From NCBI RefSeq assembly GCF_052065415.1, contig NZ_JBQHUB010000016.1:3187-67186 (forward strand): DNA of 64,000 nt. Direction: 5' to 3'. Made by a program: the position numbers and the translations under genes. Below are positions 8,811 through 16,679 of this stretch, in pieces. Below the pieces are notes generated by a model, which did not search any database, had not been told where the DNA came from, and was given only the letters and a program-made list of their open reading frames with translations. Numbering within the stretch: position 1 is the stretch's first letter; every line of letters starts with the position of its first letter. The DNA is from Pseudoflavonifractor_A sp022772585 (GTDB lineage Bacteria > Bacillota > Clostridia > Oscillospirales > Oscillospiraceae).

Positions 8811-10667
8811 TTACGCCGCCTTCGGCATCTGCGTCTGGTTCATGGGACGCACCGACAGCGCCGCACCGTGTACGCATTTGGCCATGATGATCTGGCCGGT
8901 GGGCCGGACATTGGCAAGGTCGTCAACGGATTCCATGTTGTCAATGAACACGGGATAGTTGCGGCCGGTCAGGCGCTTCATCAGCTCAGACAGCTCCATG
9001 CCGGCCCTGATCTTTTCGGAGAGGGAAAGCCGGTCATACCGCCGTCCGCCGTAAGTAAATTTGAAGGTGTCCTTGGCCTCTCCGGTAGATTTCACCACAT
9101 CGTAGAGGGAGATCTCCACCTTGTTCATCTTCAGCTGAGAAAAGGTCAGCTCAGCACGCTTGCTCAAATAGAGGGCCGCGTCCTGCAGCAGCTTCTTTTT
9201 CTCACCGATCTGTGCCTTGACCTCCCGGATCTTTGCGTCGTAGTCCTGCGGGCCGGCGTGTGCCGCAGCCAACGCGGCGTCCAGCTCCGCCTGACAATCC
9301 CGCAGGTCTTCCTTGCACGCTGTCAGGCGGTCATATTCCTCCTGGGTCAGATTCCCATACTCCATATCCGTCGTCAGACTCTGGATCTGGGTTTGCAGGG
9401 TTTCCAGCTCCGCTTTGCGGCGTGCGCTGATGGCGCCTCGCTCCGTGTCCAGGTTTTCCCGCTGACTTGTCAGCTTTGTGATCTCCTGCCGAATCTGCTC
9501 CACATCGTCTTTTTGGAATTGCAGAAAGGTTTCCTCCGTCTTCTTTTCCAGCATCTGGAGTTCATTCAGCTGCTCTTTCTGCGCCTTGCCGTCTGCCACG
9601 ACCGCAGAAAGAGCCTTTCCGATCTCCTCCCGCACCAGCGGAAAGTCCGCCTCCGTCACCGCACGGCGGCAGGTGGGGCAGACAACACCGGGGCGGAAAC
9701 CCTTGAGCAGGGCCGATTCCCGGGCGTACTTGGAGCCCAGTTCCTTGACTCTGGCCGCCGCCTCCGCGATGGGCTGGCTGTATTTCGGCACATATTGCTC
9801 GGCGCTGCGCTGTCCCAGCTTTTGGTGCAGGCTTTTCAGCCGCTCGTCAAGCTCGGCCGTGTCAGCGGCGTCGGGGCCGTCCTGAGCCATCTCATCATAG
9901 CGGGCGCTGAGTTCGATCAGCGTTTCCTGCATATCCGAAAGGTCCAGTCCCTCAAAGCGTTTTGCTTCCAGGGCGTCCCGCTGGGACACCAGCGCGTCGA
10001 GGCGAGCCTGCAGCTCAGCAGCTTTTTTCTGTCCGTCCCGCTGCTGGGATTCCGCCAGGTCCTTTTGCCCTGTCAGATAGATGACGGTCTGCTCCAGGTC
10101 CCGGATCTCCTCACGCCGTTTTTTGAGATAGACCTCCGGCGAGAGAATGGACTCGTTTTCCAACGAAGCACGCACATTCTCACTGAGCTGGGACAGTACC
10201 TCCTCATGGGAGATAGCCGGCAGATACCGTTCCAGCAGCTTTTTCCCATCGTCGCCCAGCTCCTCAATAAAGTACAGGGGATTGAAAATGGAGAGGAACA
10301 CATCCCGCTCGCCAAACAGGTCCGTCAGATCCAGCTGGCGGATCTCATAGCCGTCATAGCTGATGGCCATACGGCTTTTCTGCCGGGTGCGGGTCAGCTC
10401 ATGGAGCTGCCCGTTTTCGTCCACAAACTGAAGGGACACGAACAACTCCGGGTTCTGCTCGCTGTGCAGCCGGTCAATGCCCCGCTCCCCGAAAAAGGGG
10501 AGCCCGGTGATGGCGAAGGCGATGGCATCCGCGATACTGGTTTTGCCGCGGCCATTCCCTCCGGTCACGACGGTGGGGTTTCCGAAGTCCAGCTGCGTCG
10601 GCTCCTGATAGCACTTGAAGCCGGATAACCTCATGCCGGTGATCTCAAAGCTCTTGATGGTTTTCAT
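8811..10667 (-). CDS. Rad50/SbcC-like SMC-family ATPase with zinc hook
   Basis: 618 residues. Walker A GNGRGKTS lies at 37-44, after an N-terminal strand. Two long coiled-coil arms (about 180-320 and 345-520) flank a CPTC motif (330-333), which matches the Rad50 zinc hook that dimerises two arms. The C-terminal part has the signature LSLSEKIRAGMEL and Walker B VFIDNMES. At half the length of Rad50 it resembles compact SbcC-like proteins of phages and mobile elements. No Mre11/SbcD nuclease is encoded nearby, so the partner is unknown. It may act with the Rad52-type protein encoded just upstream. The start ATG has a weakly spaced AAGGAG. Confidence 0.88.
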   Translation of the reverse strand: MKTIKSFEITGMRLSGFKCYQEPTQLDFGNPTVVTGGNGRGKTSIADAIAFAITGLPFFGERGIDRLHSEQNPELFVSLQFVDENGQLHELTRTRQKSRMAISYDGYEIRQLDLTDLFGERDVFLSIFNPLYFIEELGDDGKKLLERYLPAISHEEVLSQLSENVRASLENESILSPEVYLKKRREEIRDLEQTVIYLTGQKDLAESQQRDGQKKAAELQARLDALVSQRDALEAKRFEGLDLSDMQETLIELSARYDEMAQDGPDAADTAELDERLKSLHQKLGQRSAEQYVPKYSQPIAEAAARVKELGSKYARESALLKGFRPGVVCPTCRRAVTEADFPLVREEIGKALSAVVADGKAQKEQLNELQMLEKKTEETFLQFQKDDVEQIRQEITKLTSQRENLDTERGAISARRKAELETLQTQIQSLTTDMEYGNLTQEEYDRLTACKEDLRDCQAELDAALAAAHAGPQDYDAKIREVKAQIGEKKKLLQDAALYLSKRAELTFSQLKMNKVEISLYDVVKSTGEAKDTFKFTYGGRRYDRLSLSEKIRAGMELSELMKRLTGRNYPVFIDNMESVDDLANVRPTGQIIMAKCVHGAALSVRPMNQTQMPKAA

Positions 10668-10688
10668 GATGCAGATTTACGCTCCTTT

Positions 10689-11657
10689 CTACGCGGCCTG
10701 CTTGCCGGATGCGGTAATTTTGTAGCTTTCCAGGAAATTGAACACCACGGTATTCTGCTTTTTCAGCGAGATCTTCACCTGCGCCAGCAGCGTGCCCGGC
10801 GTAAGGTCCTCATGGGCGCCCCGGGCGAAGGCCTTCAGCACCTTTCCGTCCCTGTCCCTGAGCATAACGGTGGTGGACTTACTGTTCATGCCGTTTTGGA
10901 TCTGGGCATTTTCCACCACATACTCGTACTCCGGCTCCTTCCTGCGGGGAAATTCCGTGGTCTTGCCGGAAGATGCAGCAGGCACAGAAGCCGCAGGCTG
11001 CTGCTTTTGGGCAGTGGGAGCGCTCTGCTCCGGTCTGGGGTTTTCCTGCGTCTGCGGCGCACTGCCGGAGGACTTCGTTTCGGGTGCAGTCTGTTTCGGC
11101 CCTTCGCTCTGGGGAGCGGTGGGCATCAGCTGCGCCTGTGTCCCGCCGGGCAGCGCCGGCGTCAGCTTCAGGCGCTTGAGCATCCCGAGATACGCGTCAT
11201 CCAGTTTCTTTCTCTCCGTGTCTTTGATCACAAAACTGTCGCCCCGGGCCTCAATGCCGACCCAGACGGTGTCCATACTGTATAGGACACGGCCCACGCC
11301 CCACTGAACCGCGGCACGCTTCATGGAATCGGAGAGTCCGCCTTTGACTGCCTCAATGTCGGAATCCTCGGCGCCGTCCCATTTGGTAATAAAGCCGCGG
11401 CCCTCAAAATAGATGGCGATGCCGCACAGCTGCGCCTGCTTCTTCCCGGCACCGTGCCAGGGCTTGAAGTCGTTGTACCAGTTCTCCGGCCCCACCACAT
11501 CGTCCAGCCGGGTCTGTATCGCCCGGTTGGTCACGTAGGGGACCGCCATACCCCGAGTCTTATCCCTGGATGTGGCCTGCAGACGCCACTCCAGATCCTC
11601 CGGCGCAAAGGGCTGGGCAAGAGCCGCCTGGATCTCGCTGGGTTTTTTCTGCTCCAT
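10689..11657 (-). CDS. Rad52/Rad22-type single-strand annealing protein
   Basis: 322 residues. The N-terminal 170 residues carry the hallmarks of bacterial Rad52-like annealases: FAPEDLEWR, YVTNRAIQTRLDDVVGPENW, GIAIYFEGRGFITKWDGAED and GGLSDSMKRAAVQWGVGRVLY. A Pro/Gln/Ala-rich linker (about 170-235) leads to a C-terminal beta segment (VENAQIQNGMNSKSTTVML, FNFLESYKI). Such proteins anneal SSB-coated complementary strands in recombination. An SSB is encoded in operon A, and the Rad50-like gene lies 21 bases downstream. AGGAGG supports the ATG start. Together they look like a mobile-element recombination set. Confidence 0.9.
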   Translation of the reverse strand: MEQKKPSEIQAALAQPFAPEDLEWRLQATSRDKTRGMAVPYVTNRAIQTRLDDVVGPENWYNDFKPWHGAGKKQAQLCGIAIYFEGRGFITKWDGAEDSDIEAVKGGLSDSMKRAAVQWGVGRVLYSMDTVWVGIEARGDSFVIKDTERKKLDDAYLGMLKRLKLTPALPGGTQAQLMPTAPQSEGPKQTAPETKSSGSAPQTQENPRPEQSAPTAQKQQPAASVPAASSGKTTEFPRRKEPEYEYVVENAQIQNGMNSKSTTVMLRDRDGKVLKAFARGAHEDLTPGTLLAQVKISLKKQNTVVFNFLESYKITASGKQAA

Positions 11658-11670
11658 GCAGAGTAACCTC

Positions 11671-12330
11671 CTATCTGATGAAGTCTTTCAGTGTTTTGCC
11701 ATTGGGAACAAGGACGTCAGTATAGTAATAGGCCGGCTCCTTGTCCTTCAGGTGGTTCAGCAGCGCACGGTACTCCATGTGCAGCCGGTTGTTCTTCGCG
11801 TTGAAGCTATCATTGTTGTTGGGAAGGCGCAGCAGATACCCTGGGAGATTGCCCAGCGCACCGATCTTTTTGTAGACTGGCAGCTCATTGTTACCGGTAC
11901 ATAAGTTGAAGCCTCCCACATTGGAAAAGGGATAAACGAACATACCGACATCCTCGGCAGGCGGTTTGTCCTCCACCACGCCCAGCTTGCAGGAAAACAC
12001 TTTTCCCTCCTTGCTGACGTGAAAGCCAAACACCAGCCGCGGCAGCGGGAAGTTGGGGTACTCCGTGCCGAAGTAGCTGATGTCCGCATAGAGTTCCGGA
12101 TACCACAGGCAATAGCTGTGGCTGCCGTCGTTCTCAATGCCAACATGGAAGCAATTGGCCGGCAGAAAACCACTTTGCACTTCCTCATTCCGGATACTCT
12201 GCTTGATGCAGTCATAAAAGGTCTGTTCCGTGATCTCTTTGCAGGAGATCACGCTGCCATTGGTGTTTTCCACTCGGATGCGCTGCTGATCCGGGCTGAT
12301 CCGGATCACGATCTCATTCTTTGCGTTCAC
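11671..12330 (-). CDS. PRTRC protein B / Prok-E2_D-like, E2 ubiquitin-conjugating-fold protein
   Basis: 219 residues from a GTG start whose TGA overlaps the preceding gene; GGAGGTGAT lies upstream. The pattern fits the PRTRC-B family as I remember it: LPANCFHVGIEN, CLWYPELYADISYF, FPLPRLVFGFHVS, then PFSNVGGFNLCTGN. By family analogy the Cys in NLCTGN (Cys144) sits where E2-like members place their active-site residue. The same operon encodes an E1-like ThiF protein and a Ub-like/JAMM fusion, which supports the call. Substrate is unknown. Profile searches against the Prok-E2_D and PRTRC-B models would settle it. The gene is 14 bases from the Rad52 gene. Confidence 0.7.
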   Translation of the reverse strand: MNAKNEIVIRISPDQQRIRVENTNGSVISCKEITEQTFYDCIKQSIRNEEVQSGFLPANCFHVGIENDGSHSYCLWYPELYADISYFGTEYPNFPLPRLVFGFHVSKEGKVFSCKLGVVEDKPPAEDVGMFVYPFSNVGGFNLCTGNNELPVYKKIGALGNLPGYLLRLPNNNDSFNAKNNRLHMEYRALLNHLKDKEPAYYYTDVLVPNGKTLKDFIR

Positions 12331-12890
12331 GCGGCCATCACCTCCATATACCGGGGCACTGTCTGCTGTTGCTCTTCCGACAGTTTCTCCCGCAGGCGCT
12401 GAACGCCTACCTCAAACCACTGCCGGATGGAAAGCAGCGCCTCCAAAAGCTCCATTTCACCGTCAAAATAGCAATCCGTGCGAAAAACGATCCCGCTGGC
12501 CCACTCATGGCCCACCTTGGTATTCAGGTACCAGCCGTACCCGTATGAGTTACCGAGGTCCATGGCGGATTCCACAAACCGCTCCGCTTCCCGCATATAG
12601 GGGTTGTCTTTCAGCTTCAGGCCATGGGCGCAGCCGTAGGTACGGCAAAGGCGGTAATATTCCACCATTGCCCGGTCGCTGAAATACCATCTGGCCACGT
12701 CGTAATCTTCCACGTAGTCTTCATAGACAAAATCTGCCGTTATGTAGAGCAGGTCCAGGAAGTACGCGTAGAATTCATCTCCCGGCTCGTTATAGCCTTC
12801 TTTGATCATTGCGTCCAACTTGCCATACTCGTGGAACAGGTGGGCAAGTGCGATGGAAGGCAGTACCTGCTGAATAGCTCCTGGTGTCAT
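12327..12890 (-). CDS. Hypothetical acidic, aromatic-rich protein
   Basis: About 187 residues starting at MTPGAIQQVLP, placed by GAGGAGGG 5 bases upstream. No family recognised. It is helical, rich in Tyr, Phe, Asp and Glu (EYGKLDAMIKEGYNEPGDEFY; DFVYEDYVEDYDVARWYF), and has no membrane segment. The stop overlaps the start of the E2-like gene in a GTGA arrangement, so the two are translationally coupled and may work together. It starts 11 bases after the upstream small gene. Its acidic surface would suit protein binding or DNA mimicry, but that is only a suggestion from composition. Confidence 0.6.
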   Translation of the reverse strand: MTPGAIQQVLPSIALAHLFHEYGKLDAMIKEGYNEPGDEFYAYFLDLLYITADFVYEDYVEDYDVARWYFSDRAMVEYYRLCRTYGCAHGLKLKDNPYMREAERFVESAMDLGNSYGYGWYLNTKVGHEWASGIVFRTDCYFDGEMELLEALLSIRQWFEVGVQRLREKLSEEQQQTVPRYMEVMAA

Positions 12891-12901
12891 ATCAGCCCTC
12901 C

Positions 12902-13195
12902 TCAGCAATAGGCACGTTTGGAAAGGCTGACGGGCGCCGCCTCACAGAACTTCAGGTTGAGCCGGCAGAGGTGGTAGCGGATATTCTCCGTTTCCTCGAT
13001 CCACCTGTCAAGCTCCCAGAGATCCTCTGTGCAGAAGGCATCAAAATCCAGTTCGGAAAACAGGACCTGCTCGCCGCGCAGGAGCGGCTGGTAAATATGC
13101 TCCATGACATAATCACAGCTCTCCAGCGGCGCAAGGCTTTTTCCCTCTTTTGCCGCGTTCAGCGATTCCGTCAGCCAGTTCAGGTCGATTTTCAT
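12902..13195 (-). CDS. Small hypothetical protein in operon B
   Basis: 97 residues from MKIDLNWLTESLNAAKEGKS. The ATG overlaps the upstream stop (ATGA at 13192-13195), indicating translational coupling. The protein is helical with conserved-looking aromatic and Cys positions (SCDYVMEHIYQPLL, DAFCTEDLWELDRWI, RYHLCRLNLKFCEAAP). No motif identifies it. It sits in a run of three coupled unknown genes between the methyltransferase gene and the E2-like gene. Confidence 0.6.
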   Translation of the reverse strand: MKIDLNWLTESLNAAKEGKSLAPLESCDYVMEHIYQPLLRGEQVLFSELDFDAFCTEDLWELDRWIEETENIRYHLCRLNLKFCEAAPVSLSKRAYC

Positions 13196-13740
13196 GTGCG
13201 CTCCTCCATGACAAGGGACACAGCGCAAAGGGCATAACGGTCCAGGTGGGAAAGCACCTTCTCGTCCAGATCCTCCGTGGCGTGCGCCTGCTTTTCCCGC
13301 AGGTAATACAGCGCGCAGTCCGGCAGAAGCTCACCCTTCATCATGGAGAGGTGCCACATAAGATGGGGCTTGAGGTTTTCGCCGTCACCCTTCACGCTCA
13401 TGGAGCAGAAAAGGACTCTCCCGTGCTCCAGCGTTTGGTCCACCTCCATGTTTTTCAGAAAGCCATCCAGATGGAACTGGATCGCCTCGTCCTGGAACTT
13501 CTTTCCCATGGCATACAGGTACAGAAACAACGCGGGGTCGCTTCTGCCCAGCACAACGCCAAAGGGCTGCTCCACCTTCTGATTCCAGGCCAGCGTTGCC
13601 GGCTCAAAGCGGACATACCGTTTTCCAAGATACTGGAGGAGAAACGCCGATACCTGCTGCCATACCTCTGTACGGACAGCGGCATCGTCCATGCCGGGTC
13701 CCGGCACAGGAACGACCATGACCAGTTGATTCACTCTCAT
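13192..13740 (-). CDS. Hypothetical protein between methyltransferase and E2-like genes
   Basis: 182 residues from ATG 13740, with AAGGAG seven bases upstream. The sequence is of alpha/beta type: strands such as NQLVMVVPVPGP and GRVLFCSMSVKG, and helices such as VWQQVSAFLLQYLG. There is no recognisable catalytic motif. The gene starts 17 bases after the methyltransferase stop and overlaps the next small gene by 4 bases. PRTRC cassettes contain poorly conserved proteins (E and F), and this could be a functional analogue, but I see no sequence support for that. Confidence 0.6.
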   Translation of the reverse strand: MRVNQLVMVVPVPGPGMDDAAVRTEVWQQVSAFLLQYLGKRYVRFEPATLAWNQKVEQPFGVVLGRSDPALFLYLYAMGKKFQDEAIQFHLDGFLKNMEVDQTLEHGRVLFCSMSVKGDGENLKPHLMWHLSMMKGELLPDCALYYLREKQAHATEDLDEKVLSHLDRYALCAVSLVMEERT

Positions 13741-13756
13741 AAGGTTCTCCTTTCTT

Positions 13757-15175
13757 TCATGTCAGCGCCTTGAAGCCTTTCGGCGTCAGGACGTTGAACA
13801 CCATTTTGTTGCTGATGACCTCTTTTACTTCAGCCCCCATGTGCATTCCGCGGCTGCTGTACTTTTCCTCACGTTCCTCAGTCTTGACCTTGATGATGCG
13901 TCCCTTGATGACGTGAGGCGTGTCGCATTCGATCAGGCCGTTGATCATACCGGAGCCGCCCACCAGGCCGATCTGGCCGATGGAAAGGGGCAGCAGCGGA
14001 TGCTTGCCGGCACTGTCCAGTTCGCTCTTGGCGTTCATCAGCCGCCGGATGCTGTCCGAGTGGGACAGCTGGCGCTCCAGTTCCTTCTCGTTGAACAGTT
14101 CTCCTTTGAACAGTTCCACTTTTTTCGGCACAGCCGGCAGGGCGTAGCGCCCCTCCTGCAGCTGCGTGACGCTGGGGATCGTATCCGGGTCATAGGCGTA
14201 CTGCTCAAGCGCCACGCCGGCCGATGGTTCGTCGATCCGTTTTTTCCGAAGGCCCAGGACCGCCACCTGCTTGAATTTCCTGAACTCCCCGTCGGTAAAG
14301 CGCCAAACGGAGAGGTCTGTAAAGTTCTCGCCAAGGATACGGCAGATATCCGGCGTCAGACGGTAGTAGGGAATGACATAGATCAAAAGTCCGCCAAGCA
14401 TGAGATGGCCCATACTCTCCACCAGAAACCGCTTTTCATGACGCGCCCTGCTGCCGCCCTGGGTCAGCACCGACAAATAGGGCGGATTCAAAAACATCAG
14501 GTGGAACGTCTCCGAGCTGATGCGGCTTTGGAAGAAGCTGCCCACACCGACGCGGTGCAGACGTGTCTGCGCCTCCTCCGCCCGGTATTCGTCCAACTCC
14601 ACGCCATAGGCATAGCAGTTGTTTCCCTGCGCGATCTGCCGCAGAGCCTTGCCGCAGCCACAGCAGGGGTCGAACACATTGGTGGTGACCCCCTCCGGGA
14701 ACCTGATCCCCCGCAGGATATGGCTGATGTTGTCCGGGTCCGTTGGATAGTAGCCCATGCGGACATTGTTCATGAGGCGGCCGATCACTGCGGCGTTTAC
14801 CGAATCCGGCCGCTCCGGCAGCTTTTGCGCAAAGCCGTTCAGCACCTCATAGACGGGCTTGTAGGCCCTGGACATGAGATTGAATCCGGCAAGGCCAGCT
14901 TGCAGCTTGCCAGCCGTTCCGGCCAGGCCGTATTCCTCCAGTTCCAAAAGAGCCAGCCTCGCGTCACCCAGAGCGTTTTGCAGGCGCACAGCAGTCTTTT
15001 CCAGTTCCTCATAACAGGCGCGGGCTTTTCGCGGCTCGCTCTGGAGGTACTTCTCCACTCTGGCACGGCAGGTCAAAAGCTCGGCGCTGCCCTTCAAAAT
15101 GGCCTGACGGGCTTGCGTGAGCTTGGCCGCGGCAAAAACGATCTCCTGGCTTTGTTCATTTTGCAATTCACTCAA
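13757..15175 (-). CDS. SAM-dependent N6-adenine-type methyltransferase (DUF6094-like)
   Basis: About 472 residues from a TTG (LSELQNEQ) with AAGGGTGG upstream. An N-terminal helical coiled region (1-120) is followed by a Rossmann methyltransferase: YPTDPDNISHI, the SAM-binding loop DPCCGCGKAL (169-178), the acidic GVELDEYRAEEA, and the catalytic NPPY (230-233) typical of amino-methyltransferases acting on DNA adenine. The C-terminal part may recognise the target. The organisation matches the DUF6094 proteins of clostridial integrative elements. No restriction enzyme is adjacent, so it is either an orphan modification enzyme protecting or marking the element, or a component of the replication module. 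Confidence 0.82.
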   Translation of the reverse strand: MSELQNEQSQEIVFAAAKLTQARQAILKGSAELLTCRARVEKYLQSEPRKARACYEELEKTAVRLQNALGDARLALLELEEYGLAGTAGKLQAGLAGFNLMSRAYKPVYEVLNGFAQKLPERPDSVNAAVIGRLMNNVRMGYYPTDPDNISHILRGIRFPEGVTTNVFDPCCGCGKALRQIAQGNNCYAYGVELDEYRAEEAQTRLHRVGVGSFFQSRISSETFHLMFLNPPYLSVLTQGGSRARHEKRFLVESMGHLMLGGLLIYVIPYYRLTPDICRILGENFTDLSVWRFTDGEFRKFKQVAVLGLRKKRIDEPSAGVALEQYAYDPDTIPSVTQLQEGRYALPAVPKKVELFKGELFNEKELERQLSHSDSIRRLMNAKSELDSAGKHPLLPLSIGQIGLVGGSGMINGLIECDTPHVIKGRIIKVKTEEREEKYSSRGMHMGAEVKEVISNKMVFNVLTPKGFKALT

Positions 15176-15197
15176 CGATTGCCACCCTTTCCGCGCG

Positions 15198-15647
15198 TCA
15201 TGCCGCCCATGGCAGCACATCGGCTTTCCGCAGGGCGCCCATCCGCCGGAGCAGTTCTTCGTAGGGCATATCGGCCAGTTCGGAAAGGCGGATATAATTG
15301 TTGTACCCGCCGCGGTGGTCCTTGAGGTTCCGAATGGTTCGGTAGAGGATCACATTCTCTCCTCCGCAAACCGGCTGCTCGATGCAGACATAGATGCCGC
15401 CATCCTCCCACATTCCGCAGAGGGAGCAGTCACCGGACACAGCGATACCCGCCGCGTTGGACTTTACCACCACATCCCGTAAACCGAGATCTTTGGCCAA
15501 AGCGCGCAGGAATACCTTTCCCTGATTGAGATAGGCCTTTTTGGCCCCATTGGGACCGCACTCCCGCTCGCCCCAGATGTAGCTCAGGTCCCGGCTGAGC
15601 AGTTCGTGGAGCCGCCGCATGTTTTCCTGCTGTGATTTCATTGACAT
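15198..15647 (-). CDS. Hypothetical protein with Cys pairs
   Basis: 149 residues from MSMKSQQENMRRL, with GAGGAGG upstream. The helical N-terminus (ENMRRLHELLSRDLSYIWGE) is followed by a beta-rich core with VSGDCSLCGMWEDGG and IYVCIEQPVCGG. These four Cys could bind a metal but are not spaced as a classic ribbon. No family recognised. It is followed 22 bases later by the TTG start of the methyltransferase gene, with which it is probably co-expressed. Confidence 0.6.
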   Translation of the reverse strand: MSMKSQQENMRRLHELLSRDLSYIWGERECGPNGAKKAYLNQGKVFLRALAKDLGLRDVVVKSNAAGIAVSGDCSLCGMWEDGGIYVCIEQPVCGGENVILYRTIRNLKDHRGGYNNYIRLSELADMPYEELLRRMGALRKADVLPWAA

Positions 15648-15713
15648 CTTGATTCCTCCTCAACTGTTTTTGGAAAAGAGGCAAGGGAACGCTCCTTGCC
15701 TCTTTTCCTTCTC

Positions 15714-16469
15714 TCACGCCGCAGGGCGCAGGATCTGTTCCAGCTCGGGATCAAACACCGGAACGTTTTCCTCCGGCGTACCCGGCACGATGCGCAGCGT
15801 GTAGCCGCTGCTTCGCAACAGCTTGAAGGTGCTTACAACACGCTTGAGTTCAAAATCCTCCGCATCGCTGTCCTCAGACTCCCGCGCGGCACGGTCCTGC
15901 TCCAGGGCCTCCCGCACCGTCCGGATGATCTCAGCCTTTACCGCCGGGTCCATGTCCGGCATTTGTTCTTCCTGCGCAGGAGCCTCCTCCACAGGTGTGT
16001 ATTCGGCGTCCACCGGCACGCGCTTGGGCTTGGGAGCCGTCAGTGCCACCCAGGCGGAGCGCAGCGCAGATGCCAGCAGCGTGCGAAGCATCCCGCGCTT
16101 TTTCGGCGCCAGGTTGACGACCTCCTCAGCCTTGATCTCACTGATCTCACTGACTGCCACCGTCAGCTTTCCGGTCTCCACATAGGCCGCGGAGAGGAAA
16201 CAGCTGACCACCGCGCAGTCGGAGGCGATGACCTCGGGGGCCTGGACACGTTTGGCCAGCAGCCGCTTGCAGATGACGCCGGCACTTTCCAGTTCATCCA
16301 GCCGGATCACATCCGCGTGAACGGAGCCGGCGTGAAGAACGCCGTTTCCGCTGATGGTCTTTGCCCGGACATCGCCGAGAACATGGACGTAGCCCTTGAT
16401 GACCAGGCGGTCCGTCACCAGCGATTCATAGCTCACAGTTTCTCCCTTGGGAATGTAGACAGTTTTCAT
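15714..16469 (-). CDS. Bactofilin-like beta-solenoid protein
   Basis: 251 residues from MKTVYIPKGETVSYE, with GGAGAAG six or so bases upstream. The first 125 residues show a six-residue hydrophobic rhythm (DRLVIKGYVHVLGDVRAKTISGN and similar), as expected for a bactofilin-type right-handed beta-helix that polymerises. A basic Ala/Leu segment and Pro-rich linker (about 130-175) then lead to an acidic helical tail. Bactofilins scaffold DNA-segregation or envelope proteins. On a mobile element one could anchor or segregate DNA, but that is inference and the family match is by pattern only. It lies 17 bases after the small Cys-rich gene. Confidence 0.5.
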   Translation of the reverse strand: MKTVYIPKGETVSYESLVTDRLVIKGYVHVLGDVRAKTISGNGVLHAGSVHADVIRLDELESAGVICKRLLAKRVQAPEVIASDCAVVSCFLSAAYVETGKLTVAVSEISEIKAEEVVNLAPKKRGMLRTLLASALRSAWVALTAPKPKRVPVDAEYTPVEEAPAQEEQMPDMDPAVKAEIIRTVREALEQDRAARESEDSDAEDFELKRVVSTFKLLRSSGYTLRIVPGTPEENVPVFDPELEQILRPAA

Positions 16470-16485
16470 GGTTTTCTTCTCCTTT

Positions 16486-16668
16486 TCATGTAGTTTCATT
16501 CTTTCTGGTCTGATAGTGCGGCCCGCAAAGTCCACGGGCGTTAAAACTCTCCCTGTCCTCAAGCAGCTCCCTGTCCCGTCCTGTCAGGATAAAAAAGCGG
16601 AAGATCGCTGCGCCCCGTATCAGGCAGCCAGGGTAGTTGGCACAGTTTCGGCAGCTCTCGGGTTCCAT
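16486..16668 (-). CDS. Small Cys-rich protein
   Basis: 60 residues from an ATG preceded by GGAGGGGACGGA. The Cys pattern CRNCANYPGC then GLCGPHYQT (with His) could bind one zinc ion. Such small metal-binding proteins are common in clostridial mobile elements; their roles are unknown. The ribosome site and tight packing between the clamp gene and the bactofilin-like gene support it being real. Confidence 0.55.
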   Translation of the reverse strand: MEPESCRNCANYPGCLIRGAAIFRFFILTGRDRELLEDRESFNARGLCGPHYQTRKNETT

Positions 16669-16679
16669 TCCGTCCCCTC

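Noticed and set aside
8868..10628. A 586-residue plus-strand frame opposite the Rad50-like gene
   Set aside because: The minus strand carries all ATPase motifs and fits the operon; the plus frame is its shadow. The same applies to 27255-29150 opposite the MoxR and SSB genes.
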